64,000 nt of DNA from Psilocybe azurescens. Its lineage: Eukaryota; Basidiomycota; Agaricomycetes; Agaricales; Agrocybaceae. The notes below the pieces were generated by a model. It did not search any database. It was given only the letters and a program-made list of their open reading frames with translations, and was not told the DNA's origin. The stretch is from positions 265,312 through 329,311 of the forward strand of contig JAJIRX010000492.1 in the NCBI GenBank assembly GCA_023853785.1, written 5' to 3'. Of this stretch, positions 1-11,846 are shown piece after piece (position 1 is the first letter of the stretch; each line of letters begins with the position of its first letter). Made by a program: the position numbers and the translations under genes.

Positions 1-3000
1 GTAGCTAATTACATCAACAAATCCTCCATGTCTTCCTGTCTTCGTCCGTGCAGTGATCACGGCGAAGCTTTGAAATTACCTTGCGCTGGCACTTTGTAGT
101 AGAGTCGTTGATCTATTCCGTCCGAGGGGTACTGTGCAAACCAATGGTTGCATTCCCTTCCCCTCTCTGAAGGTTTAATAATAATTGGGCACCAAAACCC
201 ATAAAGTAGGATGTTTACCTACTCTTCGGAGCAATAGGGCATATGTATCTATCTGATACACCAAGTAGCGTAATGGAGTAAGAATTCAGTTATACCATTT
301 CTGTCAAGCGCTTGAGAGTTTTACAGGGTCTCGATGCCGCAAACTCCGTCCCAACCGTGGTGGATCTGGACAATAGAGCTTGAAGTTCCAGATTAGTTTA
401 ATGATCCGAATAACCATACCACACCTAGGTGTTCTCGAGAAGTTGTAAGAAGGTACAGCCTACAATATTGACTGTATCTCGCTACTATGAAGTACATACC
501 ATTTCTGTAAAACCTCATCTGATTAAAATCTGAAACAAGATGAAACGAACGTGATTAACTGGTGTGGTGTTTCATGATTTTATGACACAACGGTGAGGTT
601 GCCAAGGCATATATCCATGGCGGCACAGAACGGCATACACGCTTACCATTTTCCCGAGCAATCCCGAGTCACTTTTGAACATGGCCATCTAAGGCCGATG
701 TCGATTTGTCTGCAGTAGTTTATGACTTTGAGATTGTAGGATGGCTACTGGAGACCTATGGAGACGCGTCTAGACGCATTATATGTACCCGCAATGCGCA
801 AAATTGCGTAGGTGATTTTGGACCTATGAGCCCCACACTGTATCTCCAGTTTGCAGTATGGGAATAAGGGTTCTCACAAAAAAGCTTATTGTTTCCTCTT
901 ACATATGTACTCCTGAATAATTCGCTTATTTGTTGTTGGCCTTGGCCTAACAGCCAGAGGCCAAGAAAGCTTCCATGGACTCAAACTTTCAGAGACCCTG
1001 CGTATCCACTGTGTATCAACAAATGTACAGTAAAATCTGGGAAACGAGAACCGTTGGATAGCGTCTAGGCTATGATATCCTCGCAAAGCCTCATTTTGGT
1101 CGAACTGTCGCATTGTCCGATCTATCCGCACGTGAGGCATCAGCCGTCTCATCATTTTTTGAGATGAGATGTTCACAGAGCCACTAGGATCCAAATAGTG
1201 CACGGAAGATCATTGTGGAGATCCCTGACCGACATGTGGACAATCTCCTATTGCAACCTCGCGGTCGTATTGCAATGAGTTGAAGAAAATCCCAAATTTT
1301 ACGAGAGCGTGGTTCAGTTGGTTCCCCAGTGGGCCTTGATCCTACGCGTGCGTATCCGGGTCTAAGCAGAGAAATTGGGTCGCTAAGGTTCCGATTTCTC
1401 AACAGACAAACAGACATTCGTCTCAAGGTAGCTTACCTACTAGAATTACACGCTAAGGGAGACGCGTGCCCTTGTCTCTCACCTCCGTCGCTCGACCTAT
1501 CCAGTTCTACTTACATAAAGAATACAAAGTTGAAACACGAAATACGGCTCTGATGTGCATTATTTTCTGCCAGGCACTACAGTCTTACACGAGGTTCGAG
1601 TAGCTGCGGGCACGTTATTCGGTCCCGGCAAAGGTAAATCAGATTTTCCAAAGATTTAATGCAGTGCCTAACCATTTATTATGATCAAACCGATATCGCC
1701 ATATCTGCGCTTTGATGTCTCTTGGAAGACTTCCTAAAGAGCTAGTAAAAGTCGATGCAGGTTGACGAAAAAATCAGACGAGGGGTGAAAGAACCAATAG
1801 CCAGGAACTGGTGGGTGGAAACTTAACGTAGAGCAACAAGACAGATTAGGAGTAGCAACCCACGAAATTGTTGCACTAAATAGGAAAAAAAAATGAAACC
1901 CACCATATAACAATCCGCCAGCTAACTTCCTGTCATTGAGAAGTATTGTGAACGCACGAAGACGAGTTTTTCCATTACTGGGATGACGGTCATGCGTGAA
2001 CGCGAGTGCTCAAGTTGTCCAACACAGCTGAAGAGACCTGGAGAGAACTGGCCATTTGGTAAATTCATGGTCAGACGAGAGCGTCAATGGGAATCAGACG
2101 TAGAGCGCGAGAACTCAATATGCGTTGTATCGTGGGCACAGGATGGTGCCTTGGTTTCGCTTAGAACTCGGTGTGGGGCCCGCGTAACGTGAAAAAATGA
2201 TTTCTCGTAGACGAATGTTCAATCCCTAAGAAGCCCTAATACTTAGGAGAAATCAAGGACATAAGAAGTGGGGGTGTTCTTTGTCGTGAATCAGGCCTGA
2301 GAAACTTCGGAGCCCCCTAATCAGAGAAAGGCCAGACATCGATGAATATTACCCAGAATCAGGGACGGCACGGAAGGTTACGAACAGAAGAATAAGGTTC
2401 CCCGGAAGAATTTCTCTTGTCTCAAGGACGTTTATGCGACACACAGTTGATAGATACCAGATATCAAACCCGCTTCAATCTCAGCACACATAAAAGACGT
2501 GTCACTGGAGTAACGTGTGGTACCGATAAAATGGGATGGAAACAAGATGGAAGCCTGCTGAAGCGTCGTCGTTGTTACGTCGCTCTCGAATAGGATCTCT
2601 TCATGAGTTGCTGCCACCGAGATTTAGCATGTAAAGCAAAAAGTCGTGATATCCAAGTCGTTTCGCAAACTCAGGAACATCTGTGGAAAATTTTGCCTGG
2701 CACAGGAACCGAAATAGGAACAACTTTTGCGAAGAAGTGGATTTTTAAAGCCTTCGCCAAATAAAGACAGGCTCTTTACTGCCGCACGGCTTTCCTGGGG
2801 CTGAAATTGGGGTACCGAGGGACACGTCTAATACAGACACTAACTCAATTTTATAAATGTATTTTAAACTAAGTATTAGCTGTCTCTGGAAAGACTGGAA
2901 TACTTAAATCCTGGGAAGGAGAATGAAGTTGCATGGGCAGGAATTGAGGAGCACAGCAAGAGCACAGCCACCGAAGGTTAATCATTGACCGTTGACATTT

Positions 3001-3438
3001 CTTGGACCTTTCTCTTGATTCTTTTCTATTTATACTAGCGCGAAGCTGGCTTAACCAGATCTAGAGATTACTTGTGGGTGCAATGTAGTGACAGACGCAT
3101 ATAGATACGTCGAACATAAGACAATTCCACTGAAACGGTGGACCCCTGCATTGCACTTGGCAGAGGTTGATAAGGTGTCGTACTAGATCCATGCTTGCTG
3201 CAGACTGTCTCGGGCTACTTCTAGAAGTTACAAAACTATAAGGTTCAAAGTCTTTACTTGTATCATAAAGTAGGGGCACAGACTTCACATCATTTTATTA
3301 ATTTATATCCGACGATCCGACGATCTGAGGATCCTGCTCAACTTCTTTTAATCTACAGTCTATACATAACAATAATAAGCGGTATGAGGTTTACAACCAA
3401 TCTCAAGCAATTAAGATAACGAGTGTGGGTGGGATGTC
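1..3438. other. No recognisable gene
   Basis: Only short open frames without family resemblance or a consistent intron pattern were seen on either strand. No tRNA, rRNA or clear transposon end was found. It may be long intergenic DNA or an old decayed insertion. Confidence 0.5.
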
Positions 3439-4743
3439 TTATGGCTTATCTTTGTATACGCTGCTCCCGTAGCCTGTGTCATCATCAATCTCTCGATCGA
3501 TATTGACATGAATGCGCTTCATAGGTATGCTGCCTATGGTCTGTACAGGGTTATTGACGTGGCCATTGGAGCTCTGCATTGTCTTCATGTTTTCTGCGGC
3601 GGACTGCAATTTGATACGAACAGTAATGGAGTTGAATGTAATAGCCTGTTGAGACATAAGGATTTAGAAGAGCGAATTGAAGCGAAAGACGAAATGGACA
3701 TACCACGATTGGGGTGACCGTCTCAAGCAGGATGTATTGGGCATCAATATTACTGCAGTACAATGCCAGAAGAACGATCTCAACAATCAGCTGTAGAGCG
3801 GCCGATTCCACCAAAATACGCAGAATGGAGAGCAGCCGACCCTGGCCGAGACTGTAGTTTGCAGATCGCTTATGAGTTATGTAGATGCGATAACCCATCA
3901 GGCCGGTGGTGATGATATTGAGGACTACTGCTATGGAGTAAAGGTTTTGATCCACTGCGTAAGACGTGGAAGGAAGACAGTTGCTGTAGGGTCGACGGAT
4001 GAGTATGTCCCGCATACAACGTAGCCGGCACCTAGTCATCGCAAGTCGATAAAAGATTGATAGCGGTATCGGGGAAGCTAGGCTCACCAATATTAACCAA
4101 GAGAAGTACAACCGGAAGGAGTATGACTCTGTAATCGAAGTTCCACAGCACCCACGCACGATAAATCTTAAAGATCTTTAGTGCTATTAAACGTTAAAGA
4201 GAACACCTATACTCACCGCTGCAGCACTACCGAGGTTCTCCTGCGTCGCATAGATTGTGTCCTTAAGGATGTGATCCCATAGTTTAAGATTTCCAATGTA
4301 TGCAACTGGCCCTCCAGGAGAGAGGCGCTCATCAGCATATCCACGAAGAAGTCGATAGCCGTTCATAGCGAGATGAAATGTCGCCATGAAAAACATAATT
4401 GCCGAAATCACGATCATGCCCTAGTGCACAAACCAGCAAGAGTGAGCAGAAAATAGAACGACGAATGACTCTTGACTTACAGTAGTGTGCTTATCGCGCT
4501 TGGACCCCGTTCGACTGTAGTTGGGGGAGAAGTACACATACATTGTCGCCCCGAAAAGGCAGCAGAGAAATCCTGGGCACTGTCGGTATAGACCTCTAAT
4601 CGAGGGATAATGATCGACTTACCATACACGATGCCCTACATAGAAACACCAGCGTTAATATCAAATAAGTTTCAAAGGTGAAATTGGCGCACCTCTACGA
4701 AGGTAGCTAACAGGAATGTTTTTTCAAGTGAGAGTTGAGTCAT
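3439..4743 (-). CDS. Multi-pass membrane protein of a basidiomycete-specific family, one apparent frameshift
   Basis: Function is unknown; the family is a set of Agaricomycete integral membrane proteins with about seven helices. I chose the start at 4743 (MTQLSLEKTF). Short exons follow, with the family hallmarks GGPVAYIGNL and LWDHILKDTIYATQE (about 4225-4325), then RAWVLWNFDYRV (about 4135) and GTYSSVDPTATVFLPR (about 3980). Next come the helix-rich segments AVVLNIITTGLMGYR and LRILVESAALQLIVEI, and finally TFNSITVRIKL before a polar tail. Introns have GT/AG ends. The frame breaks at 3940-3942: the text reads QWIKTF in one frame and YSIAVVLN in the next, and one extra T in the minus-strand TTT run would join them. 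This looks like a pseudogene or an assembly error; I favour the latter. Confidence 0.7.
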
Positions 4744-5364
4744 GACGATGGACGACGAGAGTGCAGCAGCCCTAGGTGAAAAATAGCCCAGACGAGCCTG
4801 TTATATCAAAACGATGGTAAGCCTGAGAGAATTAGAGTAAATGGATTCGGAGAAATGGGGTCTCCAAAGCTCTTTTTTTTTTCATCACAAAGGGTATATA
4901 ATATATTCGCATCACGACAGATTCTCCATCAGAAACCTAACCATCAAAATAAACCTATAAGGCTATATGCAGTGGTGACGGCTGCCAAAAACCATTTTTT
5001 GCCGATTAAGGTTCTTTGCAACTTATCAGCGCAACAGTTCTGTGATTCTTTTCGATTTAGCACTCCGCTTTGCGGCTATTCATTTATACAATATGTCAAT
5101 ACGATTATACTTGGGCTCTTCACTCTATTCGGGTATACAATGCTCCCACTGGGCTCTAGTGCTCAGCGTTTTAACAAAACCTAGGTCTACTATGCACTAG
5201 GTATCCTTCCGTATCCTACAGGTACGCTGTAGGAGATGACGTCATAGCTCCTTCGCCTTAACAAGCACGAGCTGATATTTCTATGAAGTGTTATCACTTT
5301 CGATACCATATGGTAAGAATCGAGGACTACATATAGGTCGCTTACTGAGTACATTGAAAAGTTA
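4744..5364. other. Intergenic
   Basis: AT-rich spacer between the membrane protein and the nitronate monooxygenase. No coding signal or repeat was recognised. Confidence 0.5.
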
Positions 5365-6408
5365 TCATAGACCAAGCAATTTGGAGCCTGATTTCAAACT
5401 TTCAACCGTTTCATCGCGTAAACTACAAATGACAGCCTGTGAGAAGTCAATGAGCAACCCTTGATTCGTGGTAAGTACGTAAGTCGAAACGAAGCACTGT
5501 ACCTGAGCGGATGTGATTTTGTCTGTGAGACCCACGCCTACGCCTGCCCAGATAACAAGCCGCGACGACTCTCCCTTTGAAGCGCTCTCCGAAAACCTCT
5601 GTAATCTTTGTTCGAGGTCCAGACCTTCGTTCAAATCTTGTATAATATCGTTTGCGATGGCCCTACCGTTGTGCTTCGGAGGTCGATACCTCCAGCGGCT
5701 ACGACGAGGGGTCCATTTGGCAGGGCGCTAAGTATTGCCTGCAGTACCGTGAGTAAAGGCGGAGCCCCGGAACCTCCATGGCCGCAGCTTCAATTCCTAA
5801 CAAAGTAGAAGACATATGAAGCTTCACCGGCATGTTATAGGTATAAGTATTCCACTCACCTTGCGCGACAATGATATCCACCTTCCACTCATTTGCAGCT
5901 CGCAGAGCATCTTCAACGGCGTCGTGAGTATGAATCTGGGCTACGTATTTTCCAAGGTCGACGCCAAAGGCCAACCATAATGCAACAGGCTTCTCCTCGA
6001 GGATTGCCTCAAGACGAGGATCCGGAGAGGATTCAGTCATATCCAGGATCCAACCAATGAAGCCAACTCCAATTGGGACTGGTTGATCCGGTGCAATGTC
6101 GAGTTTTCGCTCACCAATACGAATTCGTCTTGCAACTCTTAGACGAAAAAAACCCTATGATGCACACGTCAGGCGTTTATCCAGCTGTGAAGGATATGTC
6201 ATACCAGCACCCATGCAGCCAAAGGCCCCTGCCGAAGAGACAGCGCTGGCTAGCAACCCTGTTCTAGTAAACGCCATGGGAGCAGAAATAATAGGTACAT
6301 CGATGTCTAGTAGAGGTAGAGCAATTTAAGTCGGATCTGCGAAAGGCGGGCAAGGGGAGCATCCGACGTACTCAGAAGTTTTGTCAGAGGGGTAAGAATG
6401 GACGTCAT
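5365..6408 (-). CDS. Nitronate monooxygenase (2-nitropropane dioxygenase family), frame broken
   Basis: FMN-dependent oxidation of alkyl nitronates, a TIM-barrel enzyme of the cytosol or mitochondrion in the family. Exon 1 starts at 6408 (MTSILTPLTKLL) and splices to NIDVPIISAPMAFTRTGLL, matching the family N-terminus. Then come LRVARRIRIGERKLD, PIGVGFIGW, KPVALWLAFGVD and DIIVAQG. The family glycine motif GHGGSGAPPLL follows, then LVVAAGGI and the C-terminal region ending at 5365. There are two frame problems. At 5782-5783 one missing base separates GIEAA from GHGG (minus-strand GG where GGG is expected). Near 6145-6151 a T7 run follows a plausible 50-nt intron but is out of phase; without the intron an in-frame TAG appears. 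Otherwise conservation is good, so assembly error is as likely as pseudogenisation. Confidence 0.78.
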
Positions 6409-9400
6409 TGTGAAGATGTAAACCAAGTTGAGAACCCAAGCAAGAATGGCTTGTGCTGAAGGCGTGGAGCTGATTCGAAATTTAGAGCTCCATTTATTTT
6501 TTTTGTCTGCTTTTATCGAGTGCACGTTTCTCGATCTCGATATCAATATATCCGAGTTCCGAGCACACGCTGGAGCTTGGAACAGCCGGTCATCATAACC
6601 AAGTCGAAATAGGATAGAAGACGGGGGTCAAAGTTCGAATTTTGCACAGCGAAAGTGTAGTCGGCCTAGAGAACGATGATAAGATAGTGCGTTACCATGT
6701 AAAATGGTACCAGACTAAGATACGCAAGTAGATCTCTTTGAAAAGAACGTGGAGGGAGCTGCTTACAAGTCGCATCACATCGAAAGCCTTGTTTCATGTA
6801 CTCGGCACTGGCGTTCTGAGATGTAAAGAACTGGCTGAAAAATAGTTTTGCCTGAAATATTTGTAAGACCGCTCTTCCTGACTTTCTTTGTATGCAAACA
6901 TTTCTGGAAACAAACATTTCTGTCGGTATTTCTGTATCACTGGTTATATTATCGTTGATCCCAGCTTCTGGTTGTCGGGCTCAGTAAAGGATCACGTAGG
7001 AATGGATCTTGATTCAATCATTGAAGTCTAGGTAACTGGGAATTCTGTTGGACTCCGTCTCACTTTGCACGATCAAAAATTCTTCATAAATTCTCTTGGA
7101 AGTTGCTTGTGAATCGCAATCAGTCGCAATCTCAGTTGAAGTGGAGTTTGAGTTGGCAATGAGTGGGTCAAAGGTGGATTTACTGTTCGGCATTTGTATG
7201 AGTGAAAACTAGATTTGTCACGAGTCACATCATAAGACTTGTCCTTAGGTCTTTAGTCGTAATGTGACACCTGCTTCCGGGTCTGGGTCTGCCTGGGATC
7301 AATCTCGAACTCCACTCTTCGAGTGAGTGATGTGACGCAAACGAGCGTCAATTAGGCTCCAAAATTAGTTATTTGGCGCTCACAAATCGGGCTATCTCTC
7401 CTTGCTATATTGTAATCCAGTTTTCTCAAACGAAGGCAAATTAATTATGGATACTACGTGTACAGATGTTGTACAGATGACAGAGATGATGCATCAAAGC
7501 CCTTGAGCGGTACTGTTACTTTCCAGGAATGAATACAAATAGACCAGACTCTTCGGAGGCCAATATTTGGGAAAAAATTGCTGTTACATGGAATGAGAGA
7601 AAAACAAATATTAAATATCCAGAATCCCGATAAACGATTATAAAATAATCTGTTACGTTATGGTAAAGATTATCCACCAGCTGCTGAGCTCATGGAAAGC
7701 CAAACTGCCCACTAAAGGCCATGATATTGAAAGTATTTTCATAGCCACCATTTCCCTATTCCAGGAGAGCTGTCGTGGACACTTTAAAGATCTAAGGATA
7801 TGCTGAAACTAGTAGACAAGTCCAGGCTTGCCAAGCTTGCCAGTGGCCAAGGTCGTTGGGAAAATGTTTGAGGCAACAAGGATAGGCGGCCTCCCTATCA
7901 TTACAGGTTCTACCGATACTCTTACGGCCATATAAATTACCCATCTCTTCTCACTGACACGAAACATTTTACAAAGGGTTACAACAGCGCGTGAATTCTA
8001 TGGCCCGACATGGAATCGAGCGTGGAAGCCACCAAAGGCTACCTGCCGCACCTTATTCTTACATGAGTCAATTTCTGCAGAATACATGAACAGGAAGCCT
8101 CCTCACCACGGGAAAAGTCTGGAATATCTAGACACCGACAGTTCACCTATCGGAAACTGAAGGAGCATAGGTGACCTATGCTCCTTCAGTTTCCTTGATT
8201 AGGGCCGCGCTGAAAAGTGTTGGGCTATAAATACACGAAAGGCACAGCGTGAAGCACAGCTCCGCATTGTGATGCCAACCTGAAGCGAAGGGATAACACA
8301 TGGGAGCACAGTCTGACCAAAGATGATTAAAGAAGAATAACTTGGGATAGACCAATCATTTCGACCTGTAAGTGATAGGTTTTAATAGTATATGCACTTG
8401 ACGAGGCGTTGGACTTGACAATGCATCCTGATAGTTGCGCTGGTTAAGAAACCTATCATTTCTCAACGGCCGAATTGCAAAGATACCAATCGGGTGATCT
8501 GTAATGATGTATTCAGGTATGTATTCACAGACAAATCTGTGATTACAAAGCCAGCATTACGGAATATTCGTGGCAAGATCAGATCCAAAGCAATGATTGC
8601 ATACTTGTACCAAGATTCTCTAACAAAGACCACGCTTCACATCGGTACGGTGGATATAGGTAAACGAAGGCCCAATGTTTCGCGTGTTGCCCATTGTGTC
8701 GCTCAATCTCGCACTTGTGTGAATACTTATAGCGTACGAGCTAGGCAGCACAATCTACTGCAATTCAAATTTTACGAGAAGTCCCGATGAACCAGACACT
8801 AGCGTGCTCGGGGAATGCTGTAAGTACAAGTATCGTAAAATGTGATGTAGGTGCTAGGGGCGTGCACGCTATGAACACGTGGAATTATGGCGCTAGGTTA
8901 TGTCATGTTTTAGAGGCTACAGGGGTGCCTACGAGATCCATTGGCAGCACATATCTCACGGGGACCCCGGCAATAATGCCGGAATTAATTCTTGAAGCTT
9001 CCTTTTGAAACGCATCTATCTATAGCAATGGCACAAAATGCAGGTCGCCGCCCTATTCATCGCTCACTGAAAGTGGGTCGGAACATAGTCCAAGTCGAGT
9101 CATAAGTCCATCGTTGAATTGTCTTGTTTTCCAACTGAGGCAAATGGATAGGTTGATAGACGTACGATCAATTCGGCCTCTCTTGCTCTCGTTCAATCTC
9201 AGAAATTCTCAGAAAATCGGAAAAATCGAGAGATAATTAAGTCCGGTGACAATTACATGGGAAACTCTGGGAAACTGCGGAGTTGATTGTAATTTTATTC
9301 GGCAAATAGCTTTTGGGCTCTCACGACGGCAATACTTATACTATTTATCACTATGACTCGGCCTCACTGAAAGATCTTGAATCTTCAAATCTCACCGTTT

Positions 9401-9802
9401 CGCCGTTTCGCCGTTTTACATGGCTGGCAGGGAGCATATTGAGTCCGTTTACGGTAATGGACGCGAGAAGTATTCTGCAGCCGTTTAATTTATGTGTCTT
9501 GTTGTTGGACTGTGTAATGTGAATAGATATGATGCTCGGCGAACTGGTGAACGCTTACGCCTGTTTCAGAACACGATGCTACGAGACCCACAAACGGAGT
9601 TAATTAACAATCAAATTCCAGGGCACGGCGCATTTAGCCACAGACATTTCCGCATAACGGCGTGGCATCACTGATCGAGAAGAAGTGAAGGGGATAAAGT
9701 TTAAATTTCAATACCCACTTGAATCACATAAATGGCCAGGTATTCATCTTTTATTCACATCCAACTTTCCACTGGTAAAGTCCCTCCATCTCTTCTCTCA
9801 TC
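6409..9802. other. Long intergenic region
   Basis: About 3.4 kb with only short, unrecognised open frames. It contains one perfect hairpin (listed separately at 8152-8194). The last kilobase must include the P450 promoter, but no convincing TATA box was picked out. Confidence 0.5.
8152..8194. repeat. Perfect 20-bp inverted repeat with 3-nt loop
   Basis: The arm at 8152-8171 (ggaaactgaaggagcatagg) is exactly complementary to 8175-8194, with the loop tga between. No gene lies next to it on either side, so it is not an obvious terminator. It could be a fold-back remnant of a small transposon or a cruciform-forming site. Confidence 0.85.
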
Positions 9803-11846
9803 ATGTCAGCTGTGGACATTCTCGCCTTTCCGTTCGTAGGCGCCTTCTTGAAGGTAACCACCGCCTTTTTTCAATGATTTACTCGCATCATTCTAACGGT
9901 TTGTCGTCGTGACAGACTTCGGCCGCTAGTTTATTGCTTTTAGTAGCTTATTTTCTAAGCCCCGTCGTTCTTCGCCGCCTCATAGTCGACAAAGAGGGAA
10001 ATCGTATTCCTCCTGGCCCACCTACGCGCTACGCCTTTCTTAGAAAGTATGCGGAGAGAGCTTTGGACGTTTGGGCTAAGCAATACGGGGACCTGTTCTC
10101 CATTTGGATGGGAAGTCAACTCTTTGTAGTTATCTCGGATCCACAGGTCGCAAAGGACCTTCTAGTCACAAACGGAGCAATCTTCTCTAGTCGAAAGCGG
10201 TATTACATGAAGAATCAGGTTATTCTTCACAATCGTGCTATCACTGCTTCCGTATATGGGAATACTTGGTACGCCTGGGCCCTTGACATATTGATCGTCG
10301 TATTTACCAATTCGGGCATTGCAGGAGGCAACATCGCAAGCTTGCCAATCTTGCTCTGAACCCCAAAGCTATGCAAGGATATGCCGGAGTTATGGACTAC
10401 GAGGCCCACATGTTGATCAAGTCGCTGTACGAAGAGAGTCAACATGGGAAGCGCCCAATCAACACCTCCCATTTCACTGGAAGATTCGCGTTGAAGTAAG
10501 CTTTTCCGCGTTGTTTTACTGGCACGGACTCTCGTTAACGCGGATTTATATATCAGTAACATGCTTATCATGTCTTTCGGAATCCGCACATCTTCGAACA
10601 CTGACCCTCTCATCGGCACGGCTCTTGGCCTGGCGATGGAATTCATGGAGCTTACAGGTAATTGACGCTATTACTCGATTTCCTGCAACACGCTAATTGT
10701 CTCGATAGGTCCCTGGTCGAATGTCATCGATTTCTTCGAGGTTCTTCAATACCTTCCTTCCAATAAACGCACCCGCGGCAACCGCCTAAATGCCACCCTC
10801 GTCGATACCTATGGCTCTATGATCGTAGAGTTCAAAGACAAGATGATTAGAGGCGAAGAGGTGCCTGACTGCCTGGTCAAGACTCTTCTCGAGAATCAAG
10901 AATCCGAGAAGCTCGACTGGGAGGATGTATGCATGCTTTCTGGCGTGTTTACTCTTGGTGGTGTTCATTCCGTAAGATTCGTTGTTCATGTGTCCAATTG
11001 TATAGCTTCTGACCAGCTTTGATTGATTCAGGTCTCTGGAATTATACAATGGTTCATCGCGATGCTTCCCTCCCACCCTGACATCTGTGCTCGCGCTCAA
11101 GAGGAATTGGATAGAGTTGTTGGTCGTGATCGCTGGCCCACTATTGAAGATGAAGCCAACCTCCCCTATGTACGAGCGATCATCAAAGAGGTACGTATTT
11201 CATCCCGTTCAACTTTCTTTTCAGAAACTCATACGCTATGATCTCAGTTGCAACGTGTTCATACGCCGTTTTGGTTTGCTACGCCTCACTACACCACAGA
11301 GGACTTCTCATATCGCGGGCAGTTTATTCCCAAGGACACGGCGATCGTCATGAACTGTTATACACTGCATCATAACGAAATCCGGTATCCGGATCCGTGA
11401 GTCGCCGTATTTGTGCACAATAGCGTGTGTGTTTCACTAACGCATTTCCCTGAAGTTATACGTTCAATCCCGACAGATATCTAAGTGACAAACTCAGCTG
11501 CAGCGAATCAGCGAAGCTTCCCAACGTCATGGAGCGTGACCACTGGGCATTTGGAGCTGGGTGAGACTAGAAGTTGCGCTTTTCTGGCTGAGCAATACAT
11601 TAATCGCTTCTACCTCGCAGGCGAAGGATTTGTCCTGGTCTTCCTGCTGCGGAGCGTGAGCTGTGGCTCGTATTCTCGCGTCTTCTGTGGTCATTCAAAT
11701 TCGAAGCGGTCTCGGATGAACCCATCTCTCTCGAGGAATACGACGGTGTATCTGGTCGCACCCCAAAACCCTTTAGAATCAATCTCATCCCTCGATTTGA
11801 GGGTGTTGGTGATATTCTAGACAGTGCAGAGGATTTGCCTCTGTGA
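9803..11846 (+). CDS. Cytochrome P450 monooxygenase
   Basis: Haem-thiolate monooxygenase, probably ER-anchored. Nine exons read cleanly: 9803-9853, 9916-10268, 10325-10495, 10557-10657, 10709-10971, 11032-11190, 11248-11396, 11456-11560 and 11621-11846. All introns are GT/AG and in phase, giving about 520 residues. An N-terminal membrane segment (SLLLLVAYFL) precedes the proline-rich hinge IPPGPP. The ExxR motif is ELQR at the exon 6/7 junction. FNPDRY is the PERF region, and FGAGRRICPG, formed across the last splice, carries the haem-ligand Cys. The I-helix is odd: it reads GGVHSVSG where most P450s have AGxDTT, so the acid/Thr pair used in O2 activation is missing. It resembles basidiomycete OrdA-like P450s; the substrate cannot be inferred. 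Confidence 0.93.
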
